Source: Nonomuraea montanisoli
Lineage (GTDB): Bacteria; Actinomycetota; Actinomycetes; Streptosporangiales; Streptosporangiaceae
Reading direction: 5' to 3'
Length of the DNA: 64,000 nucleotides
Assembly (NCBI RefSeq): GCF_013363975.1
Contig: NZ_JABWGN010000008.1
Location: 372,001-436,000 of the forward strand
Shown here: in pieces, positions 16,234 to 24,090 of the stretch
Position numbering within the stretch: the first letter of the stretch is position 1
How the letters are laid out: every line of letters begins with the position of its first letter
Notes under the pieces: model-generated
What the model was told of the DNA's origin: nothing
Seen by the model: the letters and a program-made list of their open reading frames with translations, nothing else
Databases searched by the model: none
Program-made: the position numbers and the translations under genes

Positions 16234-17137
16234 CGAGCAGGTGCGCGGCGAGTCGTTCCCACTGCCGGGTCGGCGCGGTACGGGGTTCGGCGGTCACGAC
16301 GTGCAGGCTGACATGGTCGGCTCCGGCGTCCAGGTGCCGCCGGACGCGGTGGGCGACGTCCTCGGCGCGGCCGTGGGCGACGATTGCCTCGACGAGCCGC
16401 TCGTCGCACGCGTCCGGGGTGGGGTGTCCCAGCCCGCGCAGCAGGTCGCGGCGATTGGGCAGGGCGGCCGCGGCCGTCGCGCGGGCCCGCTCGGCGGTGC
16501 GCGCGCGATCGTCGCCGAGCACGCACAACTGGGTGACGGCCAGGAGGCGGTCGCCTCCGAGCGTCTCGCGGGCGGTGCGGGTGTACTCCACGGGCATGCC
16601 CAGCACGGTCGCACCCCACGCGCGCCCGGCCGCGAGGGCGAGCATGCCGGGGTCCAGGGCGGAAAGGACGCGATGGGGTGACGCCGTCGTGCCGGGCGGC
16701 CCGAACGGGGCGGAGTCGAGCGCGTCGAGGTAGGAGCGCATGGTGGCCAGGGGTGGTCCGAAGCGGTGTCCGCGTACGTCCTCGGCCAGGCTCGGGTGGC
16801 CCTCCCACAGGCCGAGCAGGAACCGTCCGGGGAAGGCCTCCTCCAGGGTGCGTTGCGCGGCGGCGGCCGTGACCGCGTCGCGCGCGTGGACGTCGGTCAT
16901 GCCGGCGGCCACGGTGATCCGCCGGGTGCCCGCCAGCAGGAGCGCGGCCTGCGCGACGGCCTCGCGTCCGGTGGTCTCGGGGATCCACAGGGCGCCGTAG
17001 CCGAGGTCCTCGATCGCGGCCGCGGCCCTGCGGACGTCGGCCGCGGGGAGCGCGTCGAAGTCCCCCGCCCAGATCCCGACCCGGCCGAGGGCAGGGGTGC
17101 GGGCCCGCACCGCGTCTCCTGTCCGGCGGGTTCTCAC
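16229..17137 (-). CDS. LLM-class F420-dependent oxidoreductase
   Basis: A luciferase-like TIM-barrel oxidoreductase of about 302 residues. It has the typical LGRVGIWAGDFDALP start, LGYGALWIPE, LLAGTRRITVAAGM and FLLGLWEGHP segments, close to the TIGR03620-type F420-dependent group. Members reduce or oxidise small molecules with F420 or FMN. The GTG at 17137 overlaps the stop of the upstream NmrA-like gene as GTGA, so the two are translationally coupled. A second in-frame GTG 27 bases on also has its own ribosome site because a short block is duplicated there. The substrate is unknown. Confidence 0.85.
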   Translation of the reverse strand: MRTRRTGDAVRARTPALGRVGIWAGDFDALPAADVRRAAAAIEDLGYGALWIPETTGREAVAQAALLLAGTRRITVAAGMTDVHARDAVTAAAAQRTLEEAFPGRFLLGLWEGHPSLAEDVRGHRFGPPLATMRSYLDALDSAPFGPPGTTASPHRVLSALDPGMLALAAGRAWGATVLGMPVEYTRTARETLGGDRLLAVTQLCVLGDDRARTAERARATAAAALPNRRDLLRGLGHPTPDACDERLVEAIVAHGRAEDVAHRVRRHLDAGADHVSLHVVTAEPRTAPTRQWERLAAHLLA

Positions 17138-17156
17138 CGCGTCCCCTGTCCGGCGG
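17108..17156 (-). repeat. 27-bp direct duplication creating two alternative starts
   Basis: A 22-base block (17108-17129 and 17135-17156; one mismatch) is repeated at a 27-base period across the NmrA/LLM junction. Each copy carries a purine-rich ribosome site followed by GCG and GTG, so the LLM gene has two in-frame starts nine codons apart. Confidence 0.8.
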
Positions 17157-18063
17157 GGCGTGCGGCGTCCAGGAACGCGGAGATCTGGGCCGCGCCCGTG
17201 CGCGCCAGCCAGGTGGAGAAGTCCATCGCGGCCGGGAGGATCCGCCGGGTGGCGGCGATGTCCGCACGATAGCCGTACTCGTCGAGCCACTGCATGGCGT
17301 ACGCGAAGTCCTCGCTCACGCTCCGGATCACCTCGATGGGGATCCGGACATAGGGCAGCGAGATCCCCAGCGCCGTCCCGATGGCCTCGGCGACCTGGAC
17401 CGGCGTGAGCTCGTCGGCGGCCAGGGAGACCGCCCGCCCGATCCATTCACCCGGCCGGGCGAAGGCCAGCGCGGTGACGGCGCCGACGTCGTCGACGGCC
17501 ATGAGCTGCTGGACGGTGTCCGGTGCGACCCCGGTGGACAGGGTTCCGTCGCGCAGCGCGTAGCCGCCGGTGAAGTTCTCCATGAAGGAGACCGGCCGCA
17601 GGATCGTCGCGGGCAGGCCGAGCTCGGCGACGCGCCGCTCGATCCGCCACTTGCTGACCAGGTTCGCCGGGACCTTCTCGCTCGGGTGCCGGTCCGCGCC
17701 GGCGACCGAGCTGAACACCAGGTGCCCGACACCGGCGGCGCGCGCGGCCTCGGCGACGTTCACGCCCCAGCGCACCTCGTCCTCGGTGGTGAAGTCCTGC
17801 GCGGTGCCGGGCGAGCCGACCGTGGGCTGAACGCTGAACAGCCCCCAGGCGCCCTCGGCGGCGGCGGTCAGGGAGTCGGCGTCCTCCATCCGCGCCCGTA
17901 CGAGCTCGGCGCCGGCCCGCGCCAACGCCCGGGCATGGGCGCCGTCCGGGTCGCGGGTGAGCGCCCGCACCCGCCAGCCGTCGTGCAGCAGATGCCTGGT
18001 CACGGCCCTGCCCTGCAGGCCCGTGGCCCCGACCACCACGACGGTCTTGTTCGTCAGTGTCAC
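17134..18063 (-). CDS. NmrA-like NAD(P)-binding atypical SDR
   Basis: About 309 residues with a Rossmann loop VVVGATGLQGRAVTRHLL at the N terminus and a central HLVFSSVAGAD. The later region contains LGLPATILRPVSFMENF, a hallmark of NmrA/HSCARG-type atypical short-chain dehydrogenases. Some members are NADPH sensors, others reduce quinones or isoflavones. I use the GTG at 18063 because GAGGAAG lies eight bases upstream. A TTG 24 bases earlier is less likely. It heads a two-gene unit with the LLM oxidoreductase, and its leader holds a long inverted repeat. Confidence 0.85.
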   Translation of the reverse strand: MTLTNKTVVVVGATGLQGRAVTRHLLHDGWRVRALTRDPDGAHARALARAGAELVRARMEDADSLTAAAEGAWGLFSVQPTVGSPGTAQDFTTEDEVRWGVNVAEAARAAGVGHLVFSSVAGADRHPSEKVPANLVSKWRIERRVAELGLPATILRPVSFMENFTGGYALRDGTLSTGVAPDTVQQLMAVDDVGAVTALAFARPGEWIGRAVSLAADELTPVQVAEAIGTALGISLPYVRIPIEVIRSVSEDFAYAMQWLDEYGYRADIAATRRILPAAMDFSTWLARTGAAQISAFLDAARPAGQGTR

Positions 18064-18097
18064 TGTCTCTTCTTCCTCTGCGCGCAAGCGGGGCGAT

Positions 18098-18154
18098 TAA
18101 GTGGGGTGCCCCTCCGTTTGACGTCTGCGATGATATGGAGGGCCACCCCACTTA
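18098..18154 (-). promoter_or_regulatory. 18-bp near-perfect inverted repeat around the NmrA/LLM promoter
   Basis: The arm TAAGTGGGGTGCCCCTCC (18098-18115) and its complement at 18137-18154 match at 17 of 18 positions with a 21-base spacer. On the minus strand TATCAT (18131-18136) in the spacer is a plausible -10. A repressor dimer pair or a looped site would flank the transcription start. No cognate regulator gene is adjacent. Confidence 0.65.
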
Positions 18155-18266
18155 GCAAGTCGTCAGTGGTGACGCGTGCGGGCGACGGTGGTGTCGTCTT
18201 TCGCGGTAGTCCACGTCAAACCCTGGGTTGATGTGCCGTGACCAGGCCCGGAGCTACCATCCGACG

Positions 18267-18475
18267 GTGCCTGGTGACACCGCGTCGCTCCCGCGGCGGC
18301 TCGACGCCGTCCACCCCGTCGTCCTCGACGGGTGCTTCGCGCTGTTCCTGTTCTGCGGCGGCGTGGTGTGGGCGGTCCTGGAGCCGGAGCCGGAGCGCGC
18401 CACCCGGGCGCCCGACGCGCTCGCGGTGCTGCCGAGCCCGGTCGTCAACATGCCGCTGGCCCTGCGCAGATTTCG
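18267..18475 (+). pseudogene. N-terminal relic of a two-component sensor histidine kinase
   Basis: From GTG at 18267 the frame reads LDAVHPVVLDGCFALFLFCG, then a WAVLEP turn, and reaches VVNMPLALRR. This is the opening of a NarL-class actinobacterial histidine kinase (first membrane helices of the sensor). Similarity stops abruptly near 18470, where G-rich tandem repeats begin. No kinase domain exists downstream. The reading frame continues without meaning. Confidence 0.6.
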
Positions 18476-18492
18476 GCGTGGGTGTGGGGAGG

Positions 18493-18588
18493 CGGTTCTT
18501 GGGCGTGCGAGGGCGGTCCTCGGTGTGGGGCGCGGGGCGGCGGTTCTTGGGCGTGCGAGGGCGGTCCTCGGTGTGGGGCGCGGGGCGG
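18493..18588. repeat. two perfect 48-bp tandem repeats, G-rich
   Basis: Positions 18493-18540 and 18541-18588 are identical 48-base units, starting CGGTTCTTGGGCGTGCGAGG. A decayed third copy follows to about 18620. The plus strand has several GGGG runs. The repeat lies between the kinase relic and the end of the GNAT-methyltransferase gene and seems non-coding. Confidence 0.9.
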
Positions 18589-18623
18589 CAGTCCGTGCGT
18601 GTGCGAGGCGGGACGGCAGTCCT

Positions 18624-19922
18624 TCAGCGTGCGACCGGCCAGCAGACGCGTGCGACGGCGAGGAGATGGGCGCTGGTGTTGATCACCAGAGGATCCTGCT
18701 CGGCGATGCGGGCGCACCGGAGCGCCGCCTCCACGAGCCGGTCGAACTCTCCTTCCCCGGCCACGTCCAGCGCGGGCCAGGCGGGTCCTTCGACCCCGTA
18801 GACGTCCACGTCGCTCAGCCCCACGCTCTCCAGCTCGGCCCGCAGGCCCGCCGCGGTGTGGAACCGGGTGGGCAGGAAGCCGAGATGCCCGTCGTAGTCG
18901 CCGGTGGCGATCAGGTGCCGCACCGCGGAGGTCATGTCGTCGGTGAGCCTCCCGGTCGTGCCGGCCTCCAGGAGCGACAGGTAGCGGCTGATGGCGGCCG
19001 CCACCACGAGGCCCCCCGGGCGCAGCACCCGGCGCGCTTCGGCGAGCGCCCGCGCCCGGTCGGCCGCCTCGGTCAGGTGGTAGAGCGGGCCGAGCAGCAG
19101 GACGACGTCCGCGCTCCCGTCCGGTGCGCGCAACCGCCGGGCGTCACCCACCTCGGCGGTGACGCCGGGCAGGGCCGCCGCGGCCTTGACGTGCGCGGGC
19201 ACCGGGTCGACCAGGTGCACCTCGTAGCCGTCCGCGGCGAGCCACCGCGCGTGCACGCCCGTGCCCCCGCCGACGTCGAGGACGCGCGCCGGAGGGGGCA
19301 TCAACGCCCGCCGCAGCAGCTCCTGGGTCCGCCGGTACTCCAGCATGCCGTGCGGCGACCTGGTCAGGCGGGTGCCCTCAGAGGTCTCCCTCGTGTAGTG
19401 CTCGACGAGGTTCGTGGTGGCGAGCGGCCGCGTGTAGCGGTCGAAGCCGTCCTCGCCTCGCCCGGCGTGGGCGAATCCGGCCCGTACGGCCACGGCCGCC
19501 GAGGCGGCGTTCTCCGGCTCGACCCTGATGACGGCGACGGTGGCGCCGGTCGACGCCGCGTGCAGGCAGGCCAGCTCGACGGCCCGCGTGGCGATGCCGT
19601 GTCCCCGCCACCGCGGGTAGAGCCCGTAGGCGAGGTTGACCTGCCCCTCGGGGAGATACGGCCGGTCGAACTGCACCTCGATCGTCCCGGCCAGCACCGG
19701 GGGTGTGCCGATGCGCACGCCGAACGCGTGGACCGGCCCGCCGGTCCGCCACTGCTCCTCGCACCGCCGCAGGTGCGCCTCGACCGTGGCGGGGGTGCCG
19801 GGGCCGCCGTTGAGATAGCGGACCAGCTCGGCGTCCTCGCCCGCCAGGTGCGCCTGCGCGTCGTCCATGGTCAGCGGGGACAACGTCACGGCGGCGTCGG
19901 GCGATGTGAGTTCCTGTCGCAC
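18624..19922 (-). CDS. GNAT acetyltransferase fused to a SAM-dependent methyltransferase
   Basis: This 432-residue protein joins two enzymes. Residues 1 to about 168 are a RimJ/RimL-like GNAT domain with GLYPRWRGHGIATRAVELA as acetyl-CoA-binding motif A. Residues about 170-432 are a class I methyltransferase with motif I VLDVGGGTGVHARWLA, motif II HLVDPVP and motif IV DVVLLLGPLYHL. Homologous methyltransferases normally begin near the HYTRETSEGTRL segment, which here runs on directly from the GNAT domain with no available start codon. So the fusion is real, not a missed junction. Both domains keep their cofactor motifs. Substrates are unknown; modification of one small molecule or peptide by both is possible. 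Confidence 0.88.
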   Translation of the reverse strand: MRQELTSPDAAVTLSPLTMDDAQAHLAGEDAELVRYLNGGPGTPATVEAHLRRCEEQWRTGGPVHAFGVRIGTPPVLAGTIEVQFDRPYLPEGQVNLAYGLYPRWRGHGIATRAVELACLHAASTGATVAVIRVEPENAASAAVAVRAGFAHAGRGEDGFDRYTRPLATTNLVEHYTRETSEGTRLTRSPHGMLEYRRTQELLRRALMPPPARVLDVGGGTGVHARWLAADGYEVHLVDPVPAHVKAAAALPGVTAEVGDARRLRAPDGSADVVLLLGPLYHLTEAADRARALAEARRVLRPGGLVVAAAISRYLSLLEAGTTGRLTDDMTSAVRHLIATGDYDGHLGFLPTRFHTAAGLRAELESVGLSDVDVYGVEGPAWPALDVAGEGEFDRLVEAALRCARIAEQDPLVINTSAHLLAVARVCWPVAR

Positions 19923-19971
19923 GCGACGAGTCTCGCCGGGCGCCGAAAAACCGCGCCACCCAATTTTCAGA

Positions 19972-20235
19972 CGCCCCCAGGTCCGGGTCCCGCTCCGGGT
20001 CCGGGTCCCGCTCCAGGCCCAAGCGCCGCTCCAGGTTCAGGCCCCGCGGCAGGTCCAGGCCCCGGTCCGGGTCCCAGTCCCAGTCCCAGTCCCGGTCCGG
20101 GGCCGGGGCCGGGTCCCAGTCCCGGTCCGGGGCCGGGGCCGGGTCCCAGTCCCGGTCCGGGGCCGGGTCCCAGTCCCGGTCCGGGGCCCGGCCCTGGTCC
20201 CGGACCGGGTTCAGGTTTCGGTCATGGTTCCGGCT
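19972..20235. repeat. low-complexity GGTCCG/GGTCCC-rich repeat block
   Basis: About 260 bases consist of variants of six-base GGTCCG, GGTCCC and GGGCCG units. A 30-base unit is perfectly repeated at 20101-20130 and 20131-20160, followed by a 24-base shortened copy. It fills the space between the GntR gene, whose last codons it touches, and the GNAT-methyltransferase start. Open frames run through it only because the repeats lack stops (Pro-Gly or Pro-Asp-Arg-Asp-Trp-Asp patterns), so I treat it as non-coding. Confidence 0.8.
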
Positions 20236-20893
20236 GGAGGAGGCGGGCGCGGCTGTTGGCGAGGTGGACGCGGGCGGCCGCGCGGGCCGCGTCCGCGTCG
20301 CCGCGCGCGATCGCCGCGTAGATGTTCTCGTGCTCCGCCACGATCCCCGCGAACCGATCACCCGGGTCCAGGCGCTCCTGCGGGACGACGATCATGGACG
20401 GGCCGAGCGAGGAGACGAGGTCGGCGAAGTGATGGTTGCCCGTCGCGAGGGCGACGCGCAGGTGGAAGCGGTAGTCGGCGTTGACCGCCGCACTCGGGTG
20501 GTCCGCGGCGCCCGCGAACGCGTCCAGCGCCTCGCGCAGGCCGGTCAGGTGCGCGTCCGTGCGGCGGCGGGCGGCCAGCGCGGCGGCCTCCACCTCGAAC
20601 GCTGTCCGGAACTCCAGCAGCCCCGTCACGTCCTCCAGCGTGACCTCTCCCCGGGGGCCGGCCGGGAAACGGGCCGTGGAGGGGCGGGCGAGGACGAAGG
20701 TGCCCCGCCCGTGGTGCGTCTCGACCAGGCCGGCCGCCTGCAACCGGGAGATCGCCTCGCGCACGACGGTCCTGCTCACGCCGTACGTCTCGACCAGGCT
20801 GCTCTCGGTCGGCAGCCGCTCGCCGGGACGCACGACGCCTTCCCGGATGCGCGCCGTCAGGGTGTCGACCAGGCGCTGCGTACGACTCGTCAT
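20222..20893 (-). CDS. GntR-family regulator, FadR/FCD subfamily
   Basis: A 223-residue regulator. The winged helix contains LPTESSLVETYGVSRTVVRE and AISRLQAAGLVE. The C-terminal FCD helical bundle (about 85-215) has the DYRFHLRVALATGNHHF segment and the late EHENIYAAI, holding the usual Asp/His metal ligands. Its ATG overlaps the stop of the enolase superfamily gene as ATGA, so the regulator is the last gene of its operon. Two matching operator sites precede the enolase gene. FCD regulators usually respond to sugar acids or other organic acids, which fits the neighbouring dehydratase. Confidence 0.93.
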   Translation of the reverse strand: MTSRTQRLVDTLTARIREGVVRPGERLPTESSLVETYGVSRTVVREAISRLQAAGLVETHHGRGTFVLARPSTARFPAGPRGEVTLEDVTGLLEFRTAFEVEAAALAARRRTDAHLTGLREALDAFAGAADHPSAAVNADYRFHLRVALATGNHHFADLVSSLGPSMIVVPQERLDPGDRFAGIVAEHENIYAAIARGDADAARAAARVHLANSRARLLQPEP

Positions 20894-22029
20894 CGGCTGC
20901 CGCCGCCGAACTCGCACTGGTCGGTGGTCCACTCGCGGGCCTGCTCGCTCGGGGTGACGCCGAGACCGGGCCGCGCCGGCACCAGCATGCGGCCGTCGCG
21001 GATCTCCAGCCGCTCCTCGAACAGCGGCTCCAGCCACTCGAAGTGCTCCACCCACGGCTCCAGCGCGTACGCCGCGGCGAGGTGCACGTGGATCTCCATG
21101 GCGAAGTGCGGGGCGAGCTGGAGCCGGGCGTGCTCGGCCAGGCCGGCCAGGCGCAGGAACGGGGTGATGCCGCCGATGCGCGGCGCGTCGGGCTGGACGA
21201 CGTCGGCGGCGCCCGCCCGGATGAGCTCGGCGTGCTCGGCGACGCTGGTCAGCATCTCGCCGGTCGCGATCGGCGTGTCGAGCGAGGCGGCCAGGGCCGC
21301 GTGGCCGGCGCTGTCGTAGGCGTCCAGTGGCTCCTCGATCCAGACCAGCCCGTACGGCTCCAGCGCCCGGCCGAGCCGCTGCGCGGTGGGGCGGTCCCAC
21401 TGCTGGTTGGCGTCCACCATGAGCGGGACGGCGTCGCCGAGGTGCTCGCGCACGGCGGTGACGCGGGCCAGGTCCACCCGCGCGTCCGGATGCCCGACCT
21501 TGATCTTGATGCCGCCGATGCCGCGCTCCAGGGCGGCGGTGGCGTTGTCGAGGACCTGCTCGACGGGCGCGTGCAGGAACCCGCCGGAGGTGTTGTAGCA
21601 GCGCACCGAGTCGCGGTGGGCGCCGAGGAGCTTGGCGAGGGAGAGGCCGGCGCGCCGGGCCTTGAGGTCCCACAGGGCGATGTCGAGGGCGGCGACGGCC
21701 TGCGTGGCCAGGCCGCTGCGGCCGACGGACGCCCCCGCCCAGACGAGCTTGTCCCACAGGCGGGCGATGTCGCTGGGGTCCTCGCCGAGCAGGTCGGGGG
21801 CGATCTCCCGGGCGTGGGCGTACTGCCCGGGGCCGCCGGCGCGCTTGGAGTAGCCGAACCCGAAGCCCTGGTGACCGCTCTCCGCCCCGATCTCGGCGAA
21901 CAGGAACGCGATCTCGGTCATCGGCCGCTGCCGCCCGGTGAGCACCTTGGCGTCGCTGACGGGGGTGTCGAGGGGGAGGGTGACGGACGACAGCCGCACC
22001 CGGGTGATGCGGTCGGAGGGGGAGGTCAT
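20890..22029 (-). CDS. mandelate racemase/muconate lactonizing enzyme family protein (acid-sugar dehydratase-like)
   Basis: About 379 residues of the enolase superfamily. The capping domain is followed by the barrel with KIKVG (KxK catalytic lysines), LMVDANQQW and VWIEEPLD as metal ligands. Later come ATGEMLTS and APHFAMEIHVHLAAA, where the histidine is the second base. This arrangement is typical of L-talarate/galactarate-like acid-sugar dehydratases. Start is uncertain: ATGs at 22053, 22038 and 22029 are in frame. I chose 22029 because the two GntR sites overlap the others. It precedes gntR with an ATGA overlap and follows an SDR and a sialidase on the same strand, suggesting sugar-acid catabolism. 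Confidence 0.9.
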   Translation of the reverse strand: MTSPSDRITRVRLSSVTLPLDTPVSDAKVLTGRQRPMTEIAFLFAEIGAESGHQGFGFGYSKRAGGPGQYAHAREIAPDLLGEDPSDIARLWDKLVWAGASVGRSGLATQAVAALDIALWDLKARRAGLSLAKLLGAHRDSVRCYNTSGGFLHAPVEQVLDNATAALERGIGGIKIKVGHPDARVDLARVTAVREHLGDAVPLMVDANQQWDRPTAQRLGRALEPYGLVWIEEPLDAYDSAGHAALAASLDTPIATGEMLTSVAEHAELIRAGAADVVQPDAPRIGGITPFLRLAGLAEHARLQLAPHFAMEIHVHLAAAYALEPWVEHFEWLEPLFEERLEIRDGRMLVPARPGLGVTPSEQAREWTTDQCEFGGGSR

Positions 22030-22033
22030 AGGA

Positions 22034-22066
22034 GTCATCGTACAAGTCACCATGTCGTCGTACGAG
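22034..22066 (-). promoter_or_regulatory. paired GntR/FCD operators before the acid-sugar dehydratase gene
   Basis: Reading minus, CTCGTACGACGAC (22054-22066) and CTTGTACGATGAC (22034-22046) repeat at exactly 20 bases, two helical turns. Both contain the FadR-type pattern TnGTnnnAynA. They lie between the SDR stop and the enolase superfamily start, in the operon that ends with the gntR gene. Confidence 0.75.
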
Positions 22067-22071
22067 TGGGG

Positions 22072-22839
22072 CTAGACGGCGGACCACCCGTTGTCCACCG
22101 CGAGGATCACGCCGTTGACGTTGGCCGCGGCGGGGGAGGCGAGGAAGACGATCGCCGCGGCCTGCTCGTCCGGGTCGCAGACGCGGCCCGCGTTGGCCAG
22201 GTACGACATGACGACCGACGGGCCGAGCGCCTCCTGGTCGATCTCGACCCGGATGTTGGTGGCGGTGCCGCCCGGGGCGACGGCGTTGGCCCGCACCCCC
22301 TTGTCCCGGTACATCACGGCCAGCGACTTGGTCAGCCCGGCGATGCCGTGCTTGGAGACGGTGTAGGCGGCGCCGGCCGCGCTGCCGCGCAGCGCCGCCT
22401 CCGACGCGGTGTTGACGATCGCCCCGGACCCCGAGGCCATGAGGTACGGCAGGGCCGCCCGCGTCAGCAGGAACGGCGCGGTCAGGTTGACCCGCAGCAC
22501 CGTCTCCCACTCCTCGTCGCCGGTGTCGCCGGCCGCGGACATGCGGTCCATGACGCCCGCGTTGTTCACCAGCACGTCGATGCCGCCGAACGCCTCCACC
22601 GCCGTCGCCACCACCCGCTGCACGACCGTCCGGTCGCCGAGGTCGCCGACCACGCTGACCGCGGTGCCCCCGGCGGCCTCGACCTCGGCGACCACGGCCC
22701 GGGCCCGCTCGCCGTCCAGGTCCGCGATCAGCACGTTCGCCCCCTCGGCCGCGAAGCGCAGGGCAGCCGCGCGGCCGATGCCCGAGCCGGCTCCGGTGAC
22801 GATGACGCTCCTGCCGCGCAGACCCGTGGCGGTGTCCAT
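22072..22839 (-). CDS. SDR family oxidoreductase
   Basis: A classical short-chain dehydrogenase of 255 residues. It has TGAGSGIGRAAALRF at the cofactor site, the aspartate-containing IADLDGE (which favours NAD), NNAGV, a catalytic serine in NTASEAA and YTVSK, and it ends with AVDNGWSAV. The ATG at 22839 follows AAGGAG by six bases. It sits 90 bases behind the sialidase and 18 bases before the paired GntR sites, so it probably acts in the same pathway, perhaps oxidising a sugar or sugar lactone. Substrate not determined. Confidence 0.92.
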   Translation of the reverse strand: MDTATGLRGRSVIVTGAGSGIGRAAALRFAAEGANVLIADLDGERARAVVAEVEAAGGTAVSVVGDLGDRTVVQRVVATAVEAFGGIDVLVNNAGVMDRMSAAGDTGDEEWETVLRVNLTAPFLLTRAALPYLMASGSGAIVNTASEAALRGSAAGAAYTVSKHGIAGLTKSLAVMYRDKGVRANAVAPGGTATNIRVEIDQEALGPSVVMSYLANAGRVCDPDEQAAAIVFLASPAAANVNGVILAVDNGWSAV

Positions 22840-22929
22840 GGGGGACTCCTTCGCTCGACCGGCCGGGCCGTCCCCGGCCGCCGAGGCAATGATCACTCCC
22901 CTGGGACGATCTCCACAATGGAGCGGGGC

Positions 22930-24090
22930 TCACGTTCCCCGCAGATCGGCGATCGGCACGCGCCGGAAGGCGATGGTCTCGTACGCGGAGAAGTCGCCGG
23001 TCTCGAACAGCAGCCCGACCGTGCCGGCGTCCACGCGCACCAGGTCGGAGTAGGCCGCCGGCAGCCCCGACACCGTGTACGCGGTGCGCCAGGTGACGCC
23101 GTCGTCGTGGCTGACCCGCACGGTCATCACGGCCCGCGCGTCCGGGGAGCCCGGGCCGGACAGCAGCAGCACGCGGGGATCGTCCCAGGCCAGGACGCTG
23201 CACTCCACGACCGGGCACACCACCCCGGCCTGCGGGCGGAACGGCCGCTCCAGCGTGCGCCCGCCGTCGGCCGAGTACGCGTCGGCGCGGGTCCCGGGCG
23301 CGGTGGAGTCGGTGCGGCAGTTGAGGTAGAGGCGGCCGCCGGGCAGCTCCGCGGCCGTCGTCTCGTTGACGTTGACGTATCCGTCGGGCCTGTCGTCGAT
23401 GTACCCGATGCTCCAGGAACGCCCGCCGTCGTCGCTCAGCAGCGCGTGCCCGCCGTTGTACTTGCCCTCCGTGCCGTTGTCGGCGCCGGCGGGCGGGATC
23501 GAGTGGTTGGCGGGCACCACGATCCGGCCGGCGGCCGGCCCCTGCCGCAGCTCGACGGCGTGACCGGGCCCGGTGGCGTACCAGCGCCACTCCGGCTTCT
23601 TGACCGCTGAGGTGATCTCGCGCGGCTCCGACCAGGTCGTCCCGTCGTCCTGGCTCGTCTGGACGTACACGCGGCGCCCGTCGGCGGCGGCGACCTGGCC
23701 GCGGCGGATCCGCTCCTCGGTGGCGGAGGCGGCGTTGCGCACGTGGACGAGCACGACGCGGCCGTCGCGCGTGACGACCGGGGCGGGGTTGCCGGCGGTC
23801 CCGCCGCGCGGCTCGCGCGCCACCACCTGGAGCGGTCCCCACGTGGCGCCCCCGTCGGACGAACGCCTGAGCACCAGGTCGATGCGGCCCGCGTCGCCGG
23901 CGGAGTCGCGGCGCCCCTCGGCGAAGGCGAGCACCGTGCCCGCCGGGGTCACCACGGCGGCGGGGATGCGGAAGGTGTGGTAGCCCTCGGTGCCGGCCCG
24001 GTACGGCACGGAGGTGGCCGTGCCGGCCTGGTTCGGCACGGAGGCGGGCGTGCCGGCCTGGTTCGGCACGGAGGTGGGATGGGCGGGCAT
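22930..24090 (-). CDS. sialidase/BNR-repeat glycosidase without a signal peptide
   Basis: A 386-residue six-bladed propeller glycosidase. It shows the arginine motif YHTFRIPA and Asp boxes SSDGGATW, SDDGGRSW and SHDDGVTW, and a late YSDLVRVD region where the nucleophilic Tyr/Glu would lie. The N terminus carries three 10-residue copies of a SVPNQAGT-like unit instead of a signal peptide, so the protein may be cytoplasmic or leave by another route. The ATG at 24090 has GGAGAGGG upstream. It appears to head the unit with SDR, acid-sugar dehydratase and gntR. Exo-alpha-sialidase is the closest family; activity on other sugars is possible. Confidence 0.88.
   Translation of the reverse strand: MPAHPTSVPNQAGTPASVPNQAGTATSVPYRAGTEGYHTFRIPAAVVTPAGTVLAFAEGRRDSAGDAGRIDLVLRRSSDGGATWGPLQVVAREPRGGTAGNPAPVVTRDGRVVLVHVRNAASATEERIRRGQVAAADGRRVYVQTSQDDGTTWSEPREITSAVKKPEWRWYATGPGHAVELRQGPAAGRIVVPANHSIPPAGADNGTEGKYNGGHALLSDDGGRSWSIGYIDDRPDGYVNVNETTAAELPGGRLYLNCRTDSTAPGTRADAYSADGGRTLERPFRPQAGVVCPVVECSVLAWDDPRVLLLSGPGSPDARAVMTVRVSHDDGVTWRTAYTVSGLPAAYSDLVRVDAGTVGLLFETGDFSAYETIAFRRVPIADLRGT

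Noticed and set aside
20101..20160. Repeats that could suggest a CRISPR array
   Set aside because: The 30-bp units are directly adjacent, without unique spacers, and there are no cas genes.
18228..20321. A 697-codon plus-strand open frame across the kinase relic, GNAT-methyltransferase and low-complexity block
   Set aside because: Only the first ~70 codons resemble a protein. The rest is antisense to a real gene and repeat-derived Pro-Gly sequence.
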